Assembly: GCA_016125045.1 (NCBI GenBank)
Contig: WGML01000007.1
Span: 310,001-374,000, forward strand
Length of the DNA: 64,000 nucleotides
Reading direction: 5' to 3'
Origin: a bacterium
GTDB lineage: Bacteria; Pseudomonadota; Alphaproteobacteria; Caulobacterales; Hyphomonadaceae
The notes under the pieces are model-generated. The model worked only from the letters and a program-made list of their open reading frames with translations. It did not search any database and was not told the origin of the DNA. This document shows, one piece after another, positions 17,173-25,495 of the stretch. The stretch's first letter is position 1, and each line of letters starts with the position of its first letter. The position numbers and the translations under genes are program-made.

Positions 17173-17892
17173 ATGCAGGTGCGCCGTATCGTGCTTCTCA
17201 CCGGAGCGGGGATCTCCGCGGAGAGCGGCCTCGGGACGTTTCGCGACCGTGACGGCCTCTGGACCCGCCACCGGCTGGAGGATGTCGCGACGCCGGACGG
17301 GTTCCGGCGGAATCCGGTGCTCGTGCACGATTTCTACAACCGCCGCCGAAGCGACCTGAAAACGGCAAGCCCGAACGCCGCCCATCTTGCCCTGGCGCGG
17401 CTCGAGCAAGAAATGATCGGGGCGGGCGGCTCAGTGACGATCGTGACCCAGAATGTCGACGACCTGCACGAACGTGCGGGCTCGAAGACCGTCATCCACA
17501 TGCATGGTGAGCTGCTCTCCGCCCTGTGCGGGGCCTGCGAGACGCGGGATCGCTGGGAGGCGGATCTCGGCGTCGAAACCGAATGCCGCCGTTGCGGCGT
17601 GGTCGGAACGCTCCGGCCGGACGTCGTGTGGTTCGGCGAAATCCCCTATCACATGACGAACATCCAACGTGCGCTCGCCGCCTGCGACCTCTTCGTGGCG
17701 GTCGGAACCTCGGGCGAAGTGTATCCGGCCGCGGGCTTTGTCGAGATGGCGCGCGTCCTCGGGGCGGCGACGCTGGAACTCAATCTCGAACCATCGAGTT
17801 CGGCGCGCGTGTTCGACGCTGGGCGATATGGCCCGGCGACCGAAATCGTGCCCGTCTGGGTCGCTGAAACGCTGGCGTCGGTCCCCCACTGA
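17173..17892 (+). CDS. cobB: Class III sirtuin, NAD-dependent lysine deacylase (CobB-like)
   Basis: NAD-dependent protein deacylase of 239 residues. It contains GAGISAESGLGTFRD (NAD site), TQNVDDLHERAG, the catalytic His in IHMHGEL and FGEIPYHM. Four zinc cysteines are in CGAC and CRRC. The FYNRRRSDL segment carries the Tyr-x-x-Arg pair that defines SIRT5/CobB-type enzymes, which remove acidic acyl groups (succinyl, malonyl) as well as acetyl. ATG 17173 has ggagaga upstream; an upstream extension to 17074 is unlikely. Convergent with the zincin gene. Confidence 0.93.
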   Translation: MQVRRIVLLTGAGISAESGLGTFRDRDGLWTRHRLEDVATPDGFRRNPVLVHDFYNRRRSDLKTASPNAAHLALARLEQEMIGAGGSVTIVTQNVDDLHERAGSKTVIHMHGELLSALCGACETRDRWEADLGVETECRRCGVVGTLRPDVVWFGEIPYHMTNIQRALAACDLFVAVGTSGEVYPAAGFVEMARVLGAATLELNLEPSSSARVFDAGRYGPATEIVPVWVAETLASVPH

Positions 17893-17928
17893 GGTCCGGT
17901 CGGACGCCCGCGACCCGCGCCTTGGAGA

Positions 17929-18345
17929 TCAGGGTTCGTCGTCCATCTCCAGCACCCGGTCGATTTCCTCGTCGGACCAGCCGAAATGGTGGGCGAGCTC
18001 GTGCACCAGTACATGGGCGATGAGGTCTTCGAGCGCGACCTCGCCGTCCGCCAGCCATTCGTCGATGATCGCAAGCCGGTAGAGCCAGACCACCGGCGGG
18101 GTGGTCGAGGGCGCAGAATGCAGGTCCAGCGTCAGCGCCACGCCGGAGTAGAGCCCGGTCAGTTCAAACGGATCCTCGATATGCAGATGTTCGAGCGTAT
18201 CCTCGTCGGCGAGGTTCTCGATGCGGATGCTCACCGCCCCCGCCCGTTCCCGGAACGGCTCGCCGAGGGAGTCGAGCGCCGCTTGCGCGATCGCGGCGAA
18301 GTCGTCGAGCGACGGGGCGGGGCCGAATCGGGTGCGTGTCGACAT
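17929..18345 (-). CDS. Zincin-like metallopeptidase family protein (DUF1025 type)
   Basis: 138 residues ending in HELAHHFGWSDEEI. HELAH fits the HExxH zinc signature (His, Glu, then His) with a further acidic/His arrangement after it. The domain is the short minimal-zincin type common in Alphaproteobacteria and Actinobacteria. An RIENLADEDTLE block in the middle is typical. The start ATG (complement of 18343-18345) has ggag upstream on the minus strand. Substrate unknown, probably cytoplasmic since there is no signal peptide. Confidence 0.85.
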   Translation of the reverse strand: MSTRTRFGPAPSLDDFAAIAQAALDSLGEPFRERAGAVSIRIENLADEDTLEHLHIEDPFELTGLYSGVALTLDLHSAPSTTPPVVWLYRLAIIDEWLADGEVALEDLIAHVLVHELAHHFGWSDEEIDRVLEMDDEP

Positions 18346-18467
18346 GGCGTTCTCCATAGCGGGGAGGGCGTCCGCCGCGAAGGGGGCTTTTCTTTTTCGC
18401 CGCAACGGGCTTTGTACGGCGGCTCAGGCGAAGTCCGCCTCGCCGGAAGAAGCAACAGGGGCGTCCC

Positions 18468-19301
18468 ATGACTCCAGTCGAAGGCCTGAGAAGCCTCGCG
18501 ACCAGTTTCCGCATCTACCGCCGCAATATCGACGGCCGGAAGTTCGAGCCGGAAGCGCCGTTCATGAAATACCTCGTCAAGCCGGGCGACATCTGCCTGC
18601 ATTTCGGCGGCTCCGACGGGCGGCACTCCTATCTGCTGTCGCAGTGGATCGGGCCGGATGGACGGGTGCACGTCTACGAACCCTCAAACTATTCCTACGC
18701 GATCATGACGCGCCTGATCCGCTGGCATGGACTCAAGAACGTGATCCCGCACAACGCCGCCATCGGTGCGCAGGAGGGGCGGATGCTTCTTTCCGTGCCC
18801 CGAAAACGCTCAGGCCATTTCGGACGGGCCTACGGCGTCGTGACCGCGGAGGGCGGATCGGCGTCCGATGAGGTGCTCGCGACCGCGAACTCGACCGAGT
18901 TTGTGGACCAGGACACGGCGGTCGTCTCGCTGGACGGGCTGATGGACAGCGAAAGATTGCCGAAGGTCGATTTCATCCGTTGCGATGTGGAAGGCGCCGA
19001 GGCGCGCTTCATCGAGGGCGGGGCGAAGACGCTGCAACGCGACCTGCCGAGCCTGCTGATCGAGATTCACCCCTTCTCGCTGATGCGCAATTTCGGGTCC
19101 TCCGCCGAGCATGTGCGCGATTTCTTCCTGCGCCTCGGCTATCGCATGTGGCAGCTCGATGACGACAACACGACGCTGATCGAGTCGGTCGACATCGATC
19201 ACAAGCGTCGCTGGAAGGACTATTTTCTGGTTCATCCGTCTCGCGCGGAGACCCTTCCCGAGGGTGTGTTCCGCGACGCCCTGATGAAGGGCCGGGCCTG
19301 A
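18468..19301 (+). CDS. FkbM-family SAM-dependent methyltransferase
   Basis: 277 residues. The Rossmann-type SAM domain starts at about residue 37 with DICLHFGGSDGRHSYLL and HVYEPSNYS (acidic ribose ligand). The FkbM-specific C-terminal half has VSLDGLMDSE, VDFIRCDVEGAEARFIEGG and LLIEIHPF. FkbM enzymes methylate hydroxyls on small molecules or on surface carbohydrates; the substrate is not clear here. No sugar or antibiotic cluster surrounds it. Confidence 0.9.
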   Translation: MTPVEGLRSLATSFRIYRRNIDGRKFEPEAPFMKYLVKPGDICLHFGGSDGRHSYLLSQWIGPDGRVHVYEPSNYSYAIMTRLIRWHGLKNVIPHNAAIGAQEGRMLLSVPRKRSGHFGRAYGVVTAEGGSASDEVLATANSTEFVDQDTAVVSLDGLMDSERLPKVDFIRCDVEGAEARFIEGGAKTLQRDLPSLLIEIHPFSLMRNFGSSAEHVRDFFLRLGYRMWQLDDDNTTLIESVDIDHKRRWKDYFLVHPSRAETLPEGVFRDALMKGRA

Positions 19302-19378
19302 CTGGGCCTGACGACAACGCGGCGCGTCCCCGCGCCCCGGATGCTGCGTCTGACGCCGGGGCAGGCCGCGCGAGCCAT

Positions 19379-19819
19379 GTGACGCGCGGGGTTCGGATCA
19401 TGCTGGAGTCGCTCGGCGCGGCCTCGCTCACGGAATTCGTGCTCGCCAACAACCGCCGCGCCGACGTGATGGCGCTCGGTGCGCGCGGCGAGATTGCCAT
19501 CATCGAGGTGAAGTCCTGCCTCGTCGACTTCCAGACCGACGCCAAGTGGCGCGACTATCTGCCGTTCTGCGAACGCTTCTACTTCGCGGTGGATGAGGAT
19601 TTCCCAGCCGACGTGATCCCCGCTGACGCCGGCTTGATCATCGCCGACCGCTTCGGCGCCGCCATTGTTCGTGACCCCTCCGTGCGGCCGATGTCCCCAG
19701 CCCGACGCAAGGCGCTGACGCTTGGCTTCGCCCGCGCCGCCGCTTTGCGCCTGCATCGCGCGATGCTTGACTCAGAGGCGCTCGCGCCGCCTAGCCTTCC
19801 AGAGCCGTCTGCGGTTTGA
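19379..19819 (+). CDS. mmcB: MmcB-family DNA repair protein
   Basis: About 146 residues. The conserved core has RGVRIML, EFVLANNRRADVMAL, EVKSCLVDFQTDAKW (an endonuclease-like D..ExK pattern with Asp in RADVM and Glu-x-Lys in EVK) and DAGLIIADRFGAAIV. In Caulobacter MmcB contributes to mitomycin C resistance. GTG 19379 is used as the start; the frame stays open upstream for at least 26 codons, so a start inside 19300-19378 is possible. The next gene begins 21 bp downstream. Confidence 0.88.
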   Translation: MTRGVRIMLESLGAASLTEFVLANNRRADVMALGARGEIAIIEVKSCLVDFQTDAKWRDYLPFCERFYFAVDEDFPADVIPADAGLIIADRFGAAIVRDPSVRPMSPARRKALTLGFARAAALRLHRAMLDSEALAPPSLPEPSAV

Positions 19820-19840
19820 TGACCGTCGACCGGAGCGCAA

Positions 19841-20368
19841 ATGCCCCTTGCCTATCCCATCGCCGACGATGTGAATTCGGCGCTCGAGTCCGAGGAGACG
19901 GCGCGCACACGCGTGGAGGCCGCCCACCTCGCGGGCGTTGGCGTCTCGCTGGTCAACGCCTGGCTTCGCCCGTCGGACGCCGAGCTGGAAACGCTTGCCG
20001 TCGGTATCGAGCGCGGAATCGGAATGGGGTTCATCCAGCGCTATGAGGACGACGCGGGACGTCCCGCGCTCGCCGTCACCTTCTGGAAACCCGAAACCGC
20101 GCGAACGCCCCCACGACCGCGCGAACCGGCTGCAGCGGTCGAATCCGAGACCGCGCAGAGCCAGCCGAAGCCGACCGCTCCGCCGCCGAGGCCCGTTCGC
20201 CGCAGGGTCCGTCAGCGTCCGGTCGACCCGCGCCAGCTTGATCTCTTCATGGCGCCCGATCAACGCGGGTATGAGTCGAAAGACCCCGGCAATCCTCGCG
20301 TGGTGATCGTTGACGAGGAGGGCGACGGCGCCTCCTTCGGCGGCGTTGCGATTTCCCCTGAAGATTAG
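19841..20368 (+). CDS. Unknown protein downstream of mmcB
   Basis: 175 residues, no family recognised. Residues ~1-85 look like a compact domain. Residues ~90-125 are Pro/Arg-rich, basic and disordered. A short C-terminal part has QLDLF and NPRVVIVDEEGDG. ggag sits 7 bp upstream of the ATG, and it follows mmcB after 21 bp, so the two are probably co-transcribed. The basic linker would suit a DNA- or clamp-binding adaptor, and QLDLF loosely resembles a beta-clamp binding motif (QLxLF). That is inference only. Confidence 0.7.
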   Translation: MPLAYPIADDVNSALESEETARTRVEAAHLAGVGVSLVNAWLRPSDAELETLAVGIERGIGMGFIQRYEDDAGRPALAVTFWKPETARTPPRPREPAAAVESETAQSQPKPTAPPPRPVRRRVRQRPVDPRQLDLFMAPDQRGYESKDPGNPRVVIVDEEGDGASFGGVAISPED

Positions 20369-20466
20369 TGAGTTTGTCGCAGGCAGGTGAATTTGTTGCA
20401 CGCGTCGCACTCCCTTATCGTTGGGAAAGCCTCTAGGGTGCGACGTTCAGTTTCAGGACGGAGACG

Positions 20467-21078
20467 ATGCGACCCGACGACACTTCTCCACGGCCGCCGA
20501 CGCGACCGGCTGGGGACGGCCTCGCCGAAACCGATCGGGAGAGATTCGCGGACCTGCTTGGGGCCGTCGCCGCATCGCGTGATCGAAGCGCCTACGCCGA
20601 GCTTTTTTCCTATTACGCGCCGCGCGTGAAGAGCTATCTGATGCGCCTTGGCGCGGACGCGGCCCTCGCGGAGGAAATCGCCCAAGACGCGATGGTCACG
20701 GTCTGGCGCAAGGCGGACCTCTTTGACCGCCGGCAGGCGTCTGTGTCCACGTGGATTTTCAGGATCGCCCGCAATCGGCGGATCGACGTCTTCCGGCGCT
20801 CGCGCAAGCCCGATCTCGATCCCGACGAGCCGATGGTGCTGCCCGCGGCGGCGGAGGCGCCCGAGGCTCGCGTGGAGGCGAAGGAGACGGAGGCGCGCGT
20901 GCGCGAGGCGATGAAGGGGCTCCCGCAAGAGCAGCTCGACATGCTCAATCTCGCTTTCTATGAAGGCTTGTCACACCGGGAGATCGCGGAAAAACTCGAC
21001 CTGCCGCTCGGCACCGTCAAATCGCGCATCAGACTTGCATTCACGAAGATGAAAGTACGGCTTGATGGAGACGCCTGA
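20467..21078 (+). CDS. ECF-type RNA polymerase sigma factor
   Basis: 203 residues, sigma70 region 2 plus region 4. Region 2 has ELFSYYAPRVKSYLMR, ALAEEIAQDAMVTVWRKA and WIFRIARNRRID. Region 4 has EQLDMLNLAFYEGLSHREIA and the HTH LDLPLGTVKSRIRLAF. It is followed 9 bp later by a ChrR-like anti-sigma, the pairing of RpoE/ECF11-type factors that respond to singlet oxygen or related photooxidative stress. An autoregulated promoter probably lies in 20369-20466, but I could not pick a confident -35/-10. Confidence 0.93.
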   Translation: MRPDDTSPRPPTRPAGDGLAETDRERFADLLGAVAASRDRSAYAELFSYYAPRVKSYLMRLGADAALAEEIAQDAMVTVWRKADLFDRRQASVSTWIFRIARNRRIDVFRRSRKPDLDPDEPMVLPAAAEAPEARVEAKETEARVREAMKGLPQEQLDMLNLAFYEGLSHREIAEKLDLPLGTVKSRIRLAFTKMKVRLDGDA

Positions 21079-21086
21079 GCGATCGG

Positions 21087-21818
21087 ATGATCCGGTCTGC
21101 GATTGAAGGCGTACCGGACAAGTTGAAGTGTGGAATGAGGGTTTCGGACGTGGATCCGGCTAAAGTGACCATCGGACCGTCGACCGGGTTCGACGAAGAA
21201 ACGCTGACAGCGGTGACGTCCGGCCGCGTCGATCCTGCGGTGCGCCTGTTCATCGAAACGGCGGCGGCGATGCGCGGCTGCGACGAGCCGGCGGCCGACG
21301 CGCTCGCGGGCGCGCTGCTTGAGAGCGAAATCCCCGCGGACATGGGCGCAGACGCGCTTGAAAAGGCGCTCGCCGCGATTGACGAGAGCGATCGTGCGAT
21401 CCGGTCGGTGTCGCGTTCGGCCAGGCTTTCGGCGGAACTTTCCGGTCTTCCGGAGGGTGTCCGCTCGGCCGTCCTCGACGCGGAAGCCGCAGCAGGGTGG
21501 CGCTATGCCGGCCCGGGCATCAGGGTTCTCCCGCTCGATCTCGGCGGATCGGCGAGCGCCGAGATTCTGCGCATTTCGGCCGGGGCTGCGGCGCCCCGTC
21601 ATTCCCACAAGGGCATGGAATACACGCTCTGCCTCATTGGCGGGTTCAACGATGGTCCCGGCTCCTATGGTCCGGGCGATGTGTCCGTCGCCGATCCGGA
21701 CGTCACGCACCGGCCTGTCGCCGATGACGACGGACCGTGTTTCGTGCTCGCGGTGACCGACGATGATCTGAAGCTCACGGGCTTCATGGGCGTGCTGCAG
21801 CGGCTCGTCGGCGGCTGA
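21087..21818 (+). CDS. ChrR-like cupin anti-sigma factor without zinc-binding ZAS motif
   Basis: 243 residues. The C-terminal half is the ChrR cupin: RHSHKGMEYTLCLIGGF, then GPGDVSVADPDVTHRP. It keeps His, His, Glu and the final His of its metal site. The N-terminal anti-sigma domain aligns in position with ChrR but has no histidine in the first ~100 residues. Its only Cys near the right place is in GCDEP, where ChrR has an H-x3-C-x2-C cluster, so the ASD zinc site is lost. ATG 21135 is a possible later start. Controls the adjacent ECF sigma factor; the loss may change how release is triggered. Confidence 0.85.
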   Translation: MIRSAIEGVPDKLKCGMRVSDVDPAKVTIGPSTGFDEETLTAVTSGRVDPAVRLFIETAAAMRGCDEPAADALAGALLESEIPADMGADALEKALAAIDESDRAIRSVSRSARLSAELSGLPEGVRSAVLDAEAAAGWRYAGPGIRVLPLDLGGSASAEILRISAGAAAPRHSHKGMEYTLCLIGGFNDGPGSYGPGDVSVADPDVTHRPVADDDGPCFVLAVTDDDLKLTGFMGVLQRLVGG

Positions 21819-21843
21819 CGCCGCACGGTTCCTCACCGCTTCG

Positions 21844-22395
21844 TCAGGGCTCGGGCAGGCCGGTCAGCGGATAGACCGCCTCCTCGACATAAGCCCTTGT
21901 CCGTTTCGTCGGTCGGGACGAGAAGAGCGCGAAATGGTCAACCCAGAACCGGTCTGAGCGGAATTCCGAGAACCGCTCGTGATATCTCGCGACATCGACG
22001 TCCGTCGTCCCCTCGCAATAGGCGAGCGTGACGTGCGGCGTGTAGGCCCGCCCGTCCGGTTTCAGTCCCACCCGCCGCGCCGCGCGCTCGCAACCCGCCG
22101 CGATCGCCTTCAGCACGGGCGGCGCGTCCACGCCCGCCCAGACGGCGGTGGGCTGGCGTCCGCCAAAGCTGCCGACGGATGCAAGGCGCATCTGAAACGG
22201 TCCAGCGACGATCCCGGCGATCTCCTCATCGAGGTCGCGCGCCACCGGCTCATCGATCTCGCCGAAGAAGCTCAACGTCAGATGGAAGGCCTCCCGCGGC
22301 CGCCAGGCGGCGCCCGGCAGATCGCGCTGAAGCTGGACCAGCGCATCGCTGATCTCATCCGGAATTGCGATCGCAGCAAACAGGCGCAGGCTCAT
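21844..22395 (-). CDS. thpR: RNA 2',3'-cyclic phosphodiesterase (2H family)
   Basis: 183 residues with the two HxTx motifs of 2H phosphoesterases, HLTLSFFG and HVTLAYC, about 90 residues apart. MSLRLFAAIAIPDEI at the N-terminus is characteristic of ThpR/LigT. It hydrolyses 2',3'-cyclic phosphate on RNA and may have weak ligase activity. FALFSSR near the C-terminus is also conserved. It faces the ECF anti-sigma gene and ends 26 bp from it. Confidence 0.92.
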   Translation of the reverse strand: MSLRLFAAIAIPDEISDALVQLQRDLPGAAWRPREAFHLTLSFFGEIDEPVARDLDEEIAGIVAGPFQMRLASVGSFGGRQPTAVWAGVDAPPVLKAIAAGCERAARRVGLKPDGRAYTPHVTLAYCEGTTDVDVARYHERFSEFRSDRFWVDHFALFSSRPTKRTRAYVEEAVYPLTGLPEP

Positions 22396-22492
22396 TCTCA
22401 GCCCTCCGCCATGAGCGAGGCACCGCCGGCGCAGCAGGGCCGATGGCCATGGGCTGCGCGGCGGTCGGAAGGTGTGATCCTCCCGTCGCGGT

Positions 22493-22816
22493 CTAGAGGT
22501 CCTTCAGTTTTCCAAACTTTTCGGCGAGCAGATAGTAGAAGGTGACGCGCTGCTTGGCGCGCTCTTCCTTCATTACCGTCGCCACTTCCTGGATAGCAGC
22601 GTCCAGCTTGTCGTCCGACTGGGTCAGCTGAAGCTTTTTCTTGAGCCACTTCTCGCGCACGCGCTCGAGCTCGGCGGGGTCGCTCGCCGACACGAGCGAG
22701 GAGTCACGGCGCTGGAGCGCGATGCCCAGATGGCGCACGATCTTGCCGACGACCGCTTCGTCGGCGTTCTTGGCGTACTTGCGGACATTCTCGATATAGT
22801 CAGCGGCGGTCGGCAT
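22493..22816 (-). CDS. DUF2853 family protein
   Basis: 107 residues of mostly helical, soluble protein. The family's conserved region is TAADYIENVRKYAK, VGKIVRHLGIAL, LVSASDPAELERVRE and FYYLLAEKFGKL. Of two adjacent ATGs I chose 22816 because gggagag then lies at a normal distance upstream. Function unknown; it is a short, apparently cytoplasmic protein frequent in Alphaproteobacteria and other groups. Confidence 0.85.
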   Translation of the reverse strand: MPTAADYIENVRKYAKNADEAVVGKIVRHLGIALQRRDSSLVSASDPAELERVREKWLKKKLQLTQSDDKLDAAIQEVATVMKEERAKQRVTFYYLLAEKFGKLKDL

Positions 22817-23030
22817 GGGCATCCTCTCCCTGATTGTGTCCCTGAGCCGCACCATTTCGTATTCGGCGCGCATTTTCAATGGGTTCCGTCAACGAAGAAG
22901 TGACCAGCCGCGGCCCGCCTATGACCGGATCCTCCCCCGGATTTCCTTGCATTTGGGACCGGCCGGCCCCATTATTCGAGCACAAAGACCGGCGTGCGCC
23001 GGCCTAAATGAGAGGTTATACAAACACATC

Positions 23031-23780
23031 ATGGCTGACTTCCAGTTTGCTCAAAGCCGCGTCGATTCGCGCGCTGCGGACATGTCTGTGGACGCCGGCC
23101 TGCGCGGCTTCATGCTCGGCGTCTTCAACAAGATGGCCGTCGGTCTCGCGCTGTCTGCGGTGCTTGCTTACATCGTCGGCACGGTGCCGCCGGTGACGGA
23201 GATCGTTTTCGGCACGCCGCTCCGGTATGTGGTCCAGTGGGGCCCGATCGCGATCCTGCTGATTTCAGCGTTCGCGATGCGCAACCCGTCGCCGCTGGCT
23301 TCGGGCGTTATCTACTGGTCGGTGGTGACCCTCATCGGGGCGAGCCTCGGCATGTGGTTCCTCGCCGCGACCTCGGGGCAGATCGGCGGCTCCGTCGGCG
23401 CCGGCATGACAACGATCGCGAAGGCGTTCCTCGTCACCTCGATCGCCTTTGGCGGGCTGAGTCTCTGGGGATACACCACGAAGCGCGACCTGTCGGGCTT
23501 CGGCACGTTCCTCATCATGGGACTGATCGGTCTCATCGTCGCGTCGATCGTGAACATGTTCCTGCAGTCGGACATGATGAGCTTCATCATCTCGATCGCC
23601 GGCGTGCTGATCTTCTCCGGCCTCACCGCCTTCGACACCCAGCGTCTGAAGCACACCTACTTCCAGCTGGGCGGTGATCAGCGCTCAATGGCGGTGGCGA
23701 CGAACTATGGCGCGCTGTCGCTCTATCTGAACTTCGTGAACCTGTTCCAGTTCCTCATGTCGCTGATGTCCCGCGACTGA
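23031..23780 (+). CDS. Bax inhibitor-1/YccA-family membrane protein
   Basis: 249 residues with about seven membrane segments (first near residue 28). Family features are the N-terminal VDAGLRGFMLGVFNKMAVGLALSA and the C-terminal AGVLIFSGLTAFDTQRLKHTY, which holds the conserved pore Asp region. YccA interacts with the FtsH protease and modulates its activity; BI-1 proteins can be pH-sensitive cation channels. A strong Rho-independent terminator follows about 25 bp after the stop. Confidence 0.93.
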   Translation: MADFQFAQSRVDSRAADMSVDAGLRGFMLGVFNKMAVGLALSAVLAYIVGTVPPVTEIVFGTPLRYVVQWGPIAILLISAFAMRNPSPLASGVIYWSVVTLIGASLGMWFLAATSGQIGGSVGAGMTTIAKAFLVTSIAFGGLSLWGYTTKRDLSGFGTFLIMGLIGLIVASIVNMFLQSDMMSFIISIAGVLIFSGLTAFDTQRLKHTYFQLGGDQRSMAVATNYGALSLYLNFVNLFQFLMSLMSRD

Positions 23781-23805
23781 ACTTCGGGTCCATGACGATA
23801 AGCGG

Positions 23806-23833
23806 GAAGCCCCGGCCGAGAGGTCGGGGCTTC
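23806..23833 (+). terminator. Intrinsic terminator after the BI-1 gene
   Basis: A 12-bp stem (gaagccccggcc / ggtcggggcttc, one G.U wobble) with a gaga loop, followed by ttgcgtt. It is GC-rich, placed 26 bp past the stop codon, and probably terminates transcription. Confidence 0.8.
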
Positions 23834-23883
23834 TTGCGTTCTGGGCATCACGCGCCTTCAGCTTCACGCCGCGCGCGGCAGGT

Positions 23884-24261
23884 TCAGTCGACAACCCGAA
23901 GCCGCCTCTTGTCGAAAACGGACAGGACCTGAGCAAGATCGTGGCCTCGTTTCAGGATCATCCCGGCGGCGTTCGACACTGACCACGCGCCTTGCTTGCG
24001 CGCGAGAGCGGGGCGTTTCTCCACGATCCAGGTGGGTGCCTCCGACGCCCGCTCGTGCATGCTGAACACGGCCCGGTCAGGATACGCGCCGATCGCATAG
24101 TCCCGGCACTGCCCCGTCGCGACCAGATCGCCATACCTTGCGAGAATGAGGTCGAGTTCCTTGCGGGAAAACCAGATGGGCGCAGGTTCGGTCGGCGGGG
24201 GACCAGATGGACGAAGCGGGCGGATATTGGTCAAGGGCGCGTCCTGTTCCGTAAGTCGCAA
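23884..24261 (-). CDS. DUF2794 family protein
   Basis: 125 residues. The conserved core is WFSRKELDLILARYGDLVATG, the middle IGAYPDRAVFSMHERASE and PTWIVEKRPALARKQGAW. It ends in a basic tail. DUF2794 is a small alphaproteobacterial family of unknown function, probably cytoplasmic. The start has no strong Shine-Dalgarno; an inverted repeat sits upstream in the 24284-24359 interval. Confidence 0.85.
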   Translation of the reverse strand: MRLTEQDAPLTNIRPLRPSGPPPTEPAPIWFSRKELDLILARYGDLVATGQCRDYAIGAYPDRAVFSMHERASEAPTWIVEKRPALARKQGAWSVSNAAGMILKRGHDLAQVLSVFDKRRLRVVD

Positions 24262-24763
24262 ACCGCGGAAGATGCGTCTTACAAAGGGTTAATCCGAAAT
24301 CGCAATATTGCCGCATTTAGGCCTAGCCAAAGCCGCTTAGCCAAGCCAGATTAACCCTTGTCGGGCGGACGGCAACACCGCTGACCTTGGACCCAACAGC
24401 CCCCCAGCCCCCCAGGGTTGCGGTCGCGGTCCGCCCGGCACCCTCATCCCCAAAATTGAAGACTCTCGCAAAAGCAAGTCCTTGTGCTTTGGACTGCGCC
24501 ATGTGCGGCCATCCGAACGCGCTGGGGGCCCGCAGGCCGGGCGCTTCCGGGAGCAACCAGGCCGCCACCCCGGGGGCGAACGACTGATTCGCGCAGTCTG
24601 CCGATCTCTGCCCGCCGATCACTCCGTGGCGGTCTGGCGTCGCGGGGGCGGCGCCCGCGAATCGTGATCGCCGTTCGACGAAAACCTCGATGCCCGGGCT
24701 TCACACCGGCGGCGACGCGGACTACCCGAATACACCCATGTCTCGACCAGCCGACAGCGCGCC
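24262..24763. other. Intergenic region, no gene recognised
   Basis: About 500 bp between DUF2794 (minus) and the Gld-type ABC gene (plus). The first ~100 bp is AT-richer and holds a 10-bp inverted repeat (separate entry). The rest is GC-rich with C-tracts (a tandem agcccccc pattern near 24405) and no frame that looks coding. It probably contains two divergent promoters. No tRNA, 6S, SRP or tmRNA core was found on inspection. Confidence 0.6.
24284..24359. repeat. 10-bp inverted repeat (aagggttaat ... attaaccctt)
   Basis: Perfect 10-bp arms at 24284-24293 and 24350-24359, 56 bp apart, in the promoter region of the DUF2794 gene. The 9-mer ttaaccctt also occurs in a hairpin at 49380. The core ttaacc looks like half of a CtrA-type site, but TTAA-N7-TTAA spacing is not present. 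Confidence 0.6.
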
Positions 24764-25495
24764 ATGCAGCTGCTAAACGTCGACCAGCTGACAAAGACCT
24801 TTCCTCGCGTGCCAGCCGTGCGCGGCGTCAGCTTTTCCGTGTCGGAGGGCGAGGTCGTCGCGGTGCTGGGTCCGAACGGAGCTGGCAAGTCGACCACTCT
24901 GCGCATGATTGCGGGCTATCTTGAGCCGGACTCCGGCGACGCCGAAATCGCGGGGTTTTCGATCCGGCGCGAGGCCATGCGGGCGAGGTCAAGGCTCGGC
25001 TACCTGCCGGAGGGGGCGCCGCTCTATCTCGATCTCACCCCCCACGCCTTCCTTGCCTTCATCGCGAGGCTCCACGGTCTGCACGGTCCGGCGGGGCGCA
25101 GCGCCGTGGAGCGGGTCGAGGCGGACGCGCGTCTCTCAGGCGTGATGGACCGCACCATCGAGACCCTGTCGAAGGGATATCGCCGTCGGGTCGCGATCGC
25201 CGCCGCGATTCTTCACGACCCCCCGGTACTGGTGCTCGACGAGCCGACCGACGGTCTCGACCCCAATCAGAAAGTCGCGATGCGGGCGCTCATCCGGCGC
25301 ATGGCGGAACGCAAGGCCATCGTGATCTCCACCCACCAGTTCGATGAGGTTGAGGCGATGTGCCCGCGCGTCGTCCTCATCCATCGAGGCAGCGTCGTCG
25401 CTGACGAGACCTCCGCCGCGCTTGCCGGGCGCACTCTGTCTGGGCGCATCGCGGACGCCTTTCACGCGCTCACCGCGGATGGAGAGGCGGCGTGA
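24764..25495 (+). CDS. ABC transporter ATPase, GldA type
   Basis: 243 residues with Walker A (GPNGAGKST), Q-loop region, signature TLSKGYRRR (the LSKGY variant of GldA/CcmA-like exporters) and Walker B (VLVLDEPTDGLDP). HQFDEVEAMCPRV carries the switch His. It pairs with the overlapping permease, and the order ATPase / GldF-GldG / DUF4340 matches a known class of uncharacterised ABC exporters. Energises export of an unknown substrate. The stop overlaps the permease start by 4 bp. Confidence 0.93.
   Translation: MQLLNVDQLTKTFPRVPAVRGVSFSVSEGEVVAVLGPNGAGKSTTLRMIAGYLEPDSGDAEIAGFSIRREAMRARSRLGYLPEGAPLYLDLTPHAFLAFIARLHGLHGPAGRSAVERVEADARLSGVMDRTIETLSKGYRRRVAIAAAILHDPPVLVLDEPTDGLDPNQKVAMRALIRRMAERKAIVISTHQFDEVEAMCPRVVLIHRGSVVADETSAALAGRTLSGRIADAFHALTADGEAA

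Noticed and set aside
24387..24587. Short open frame in the 24.3-24.8 kb gap
   Set aside because: No family, no ribosome site, low-complexity composition; the C-terminal AND looked like the start of a tmRNA tag, but no tmRNA structure surrounds it.
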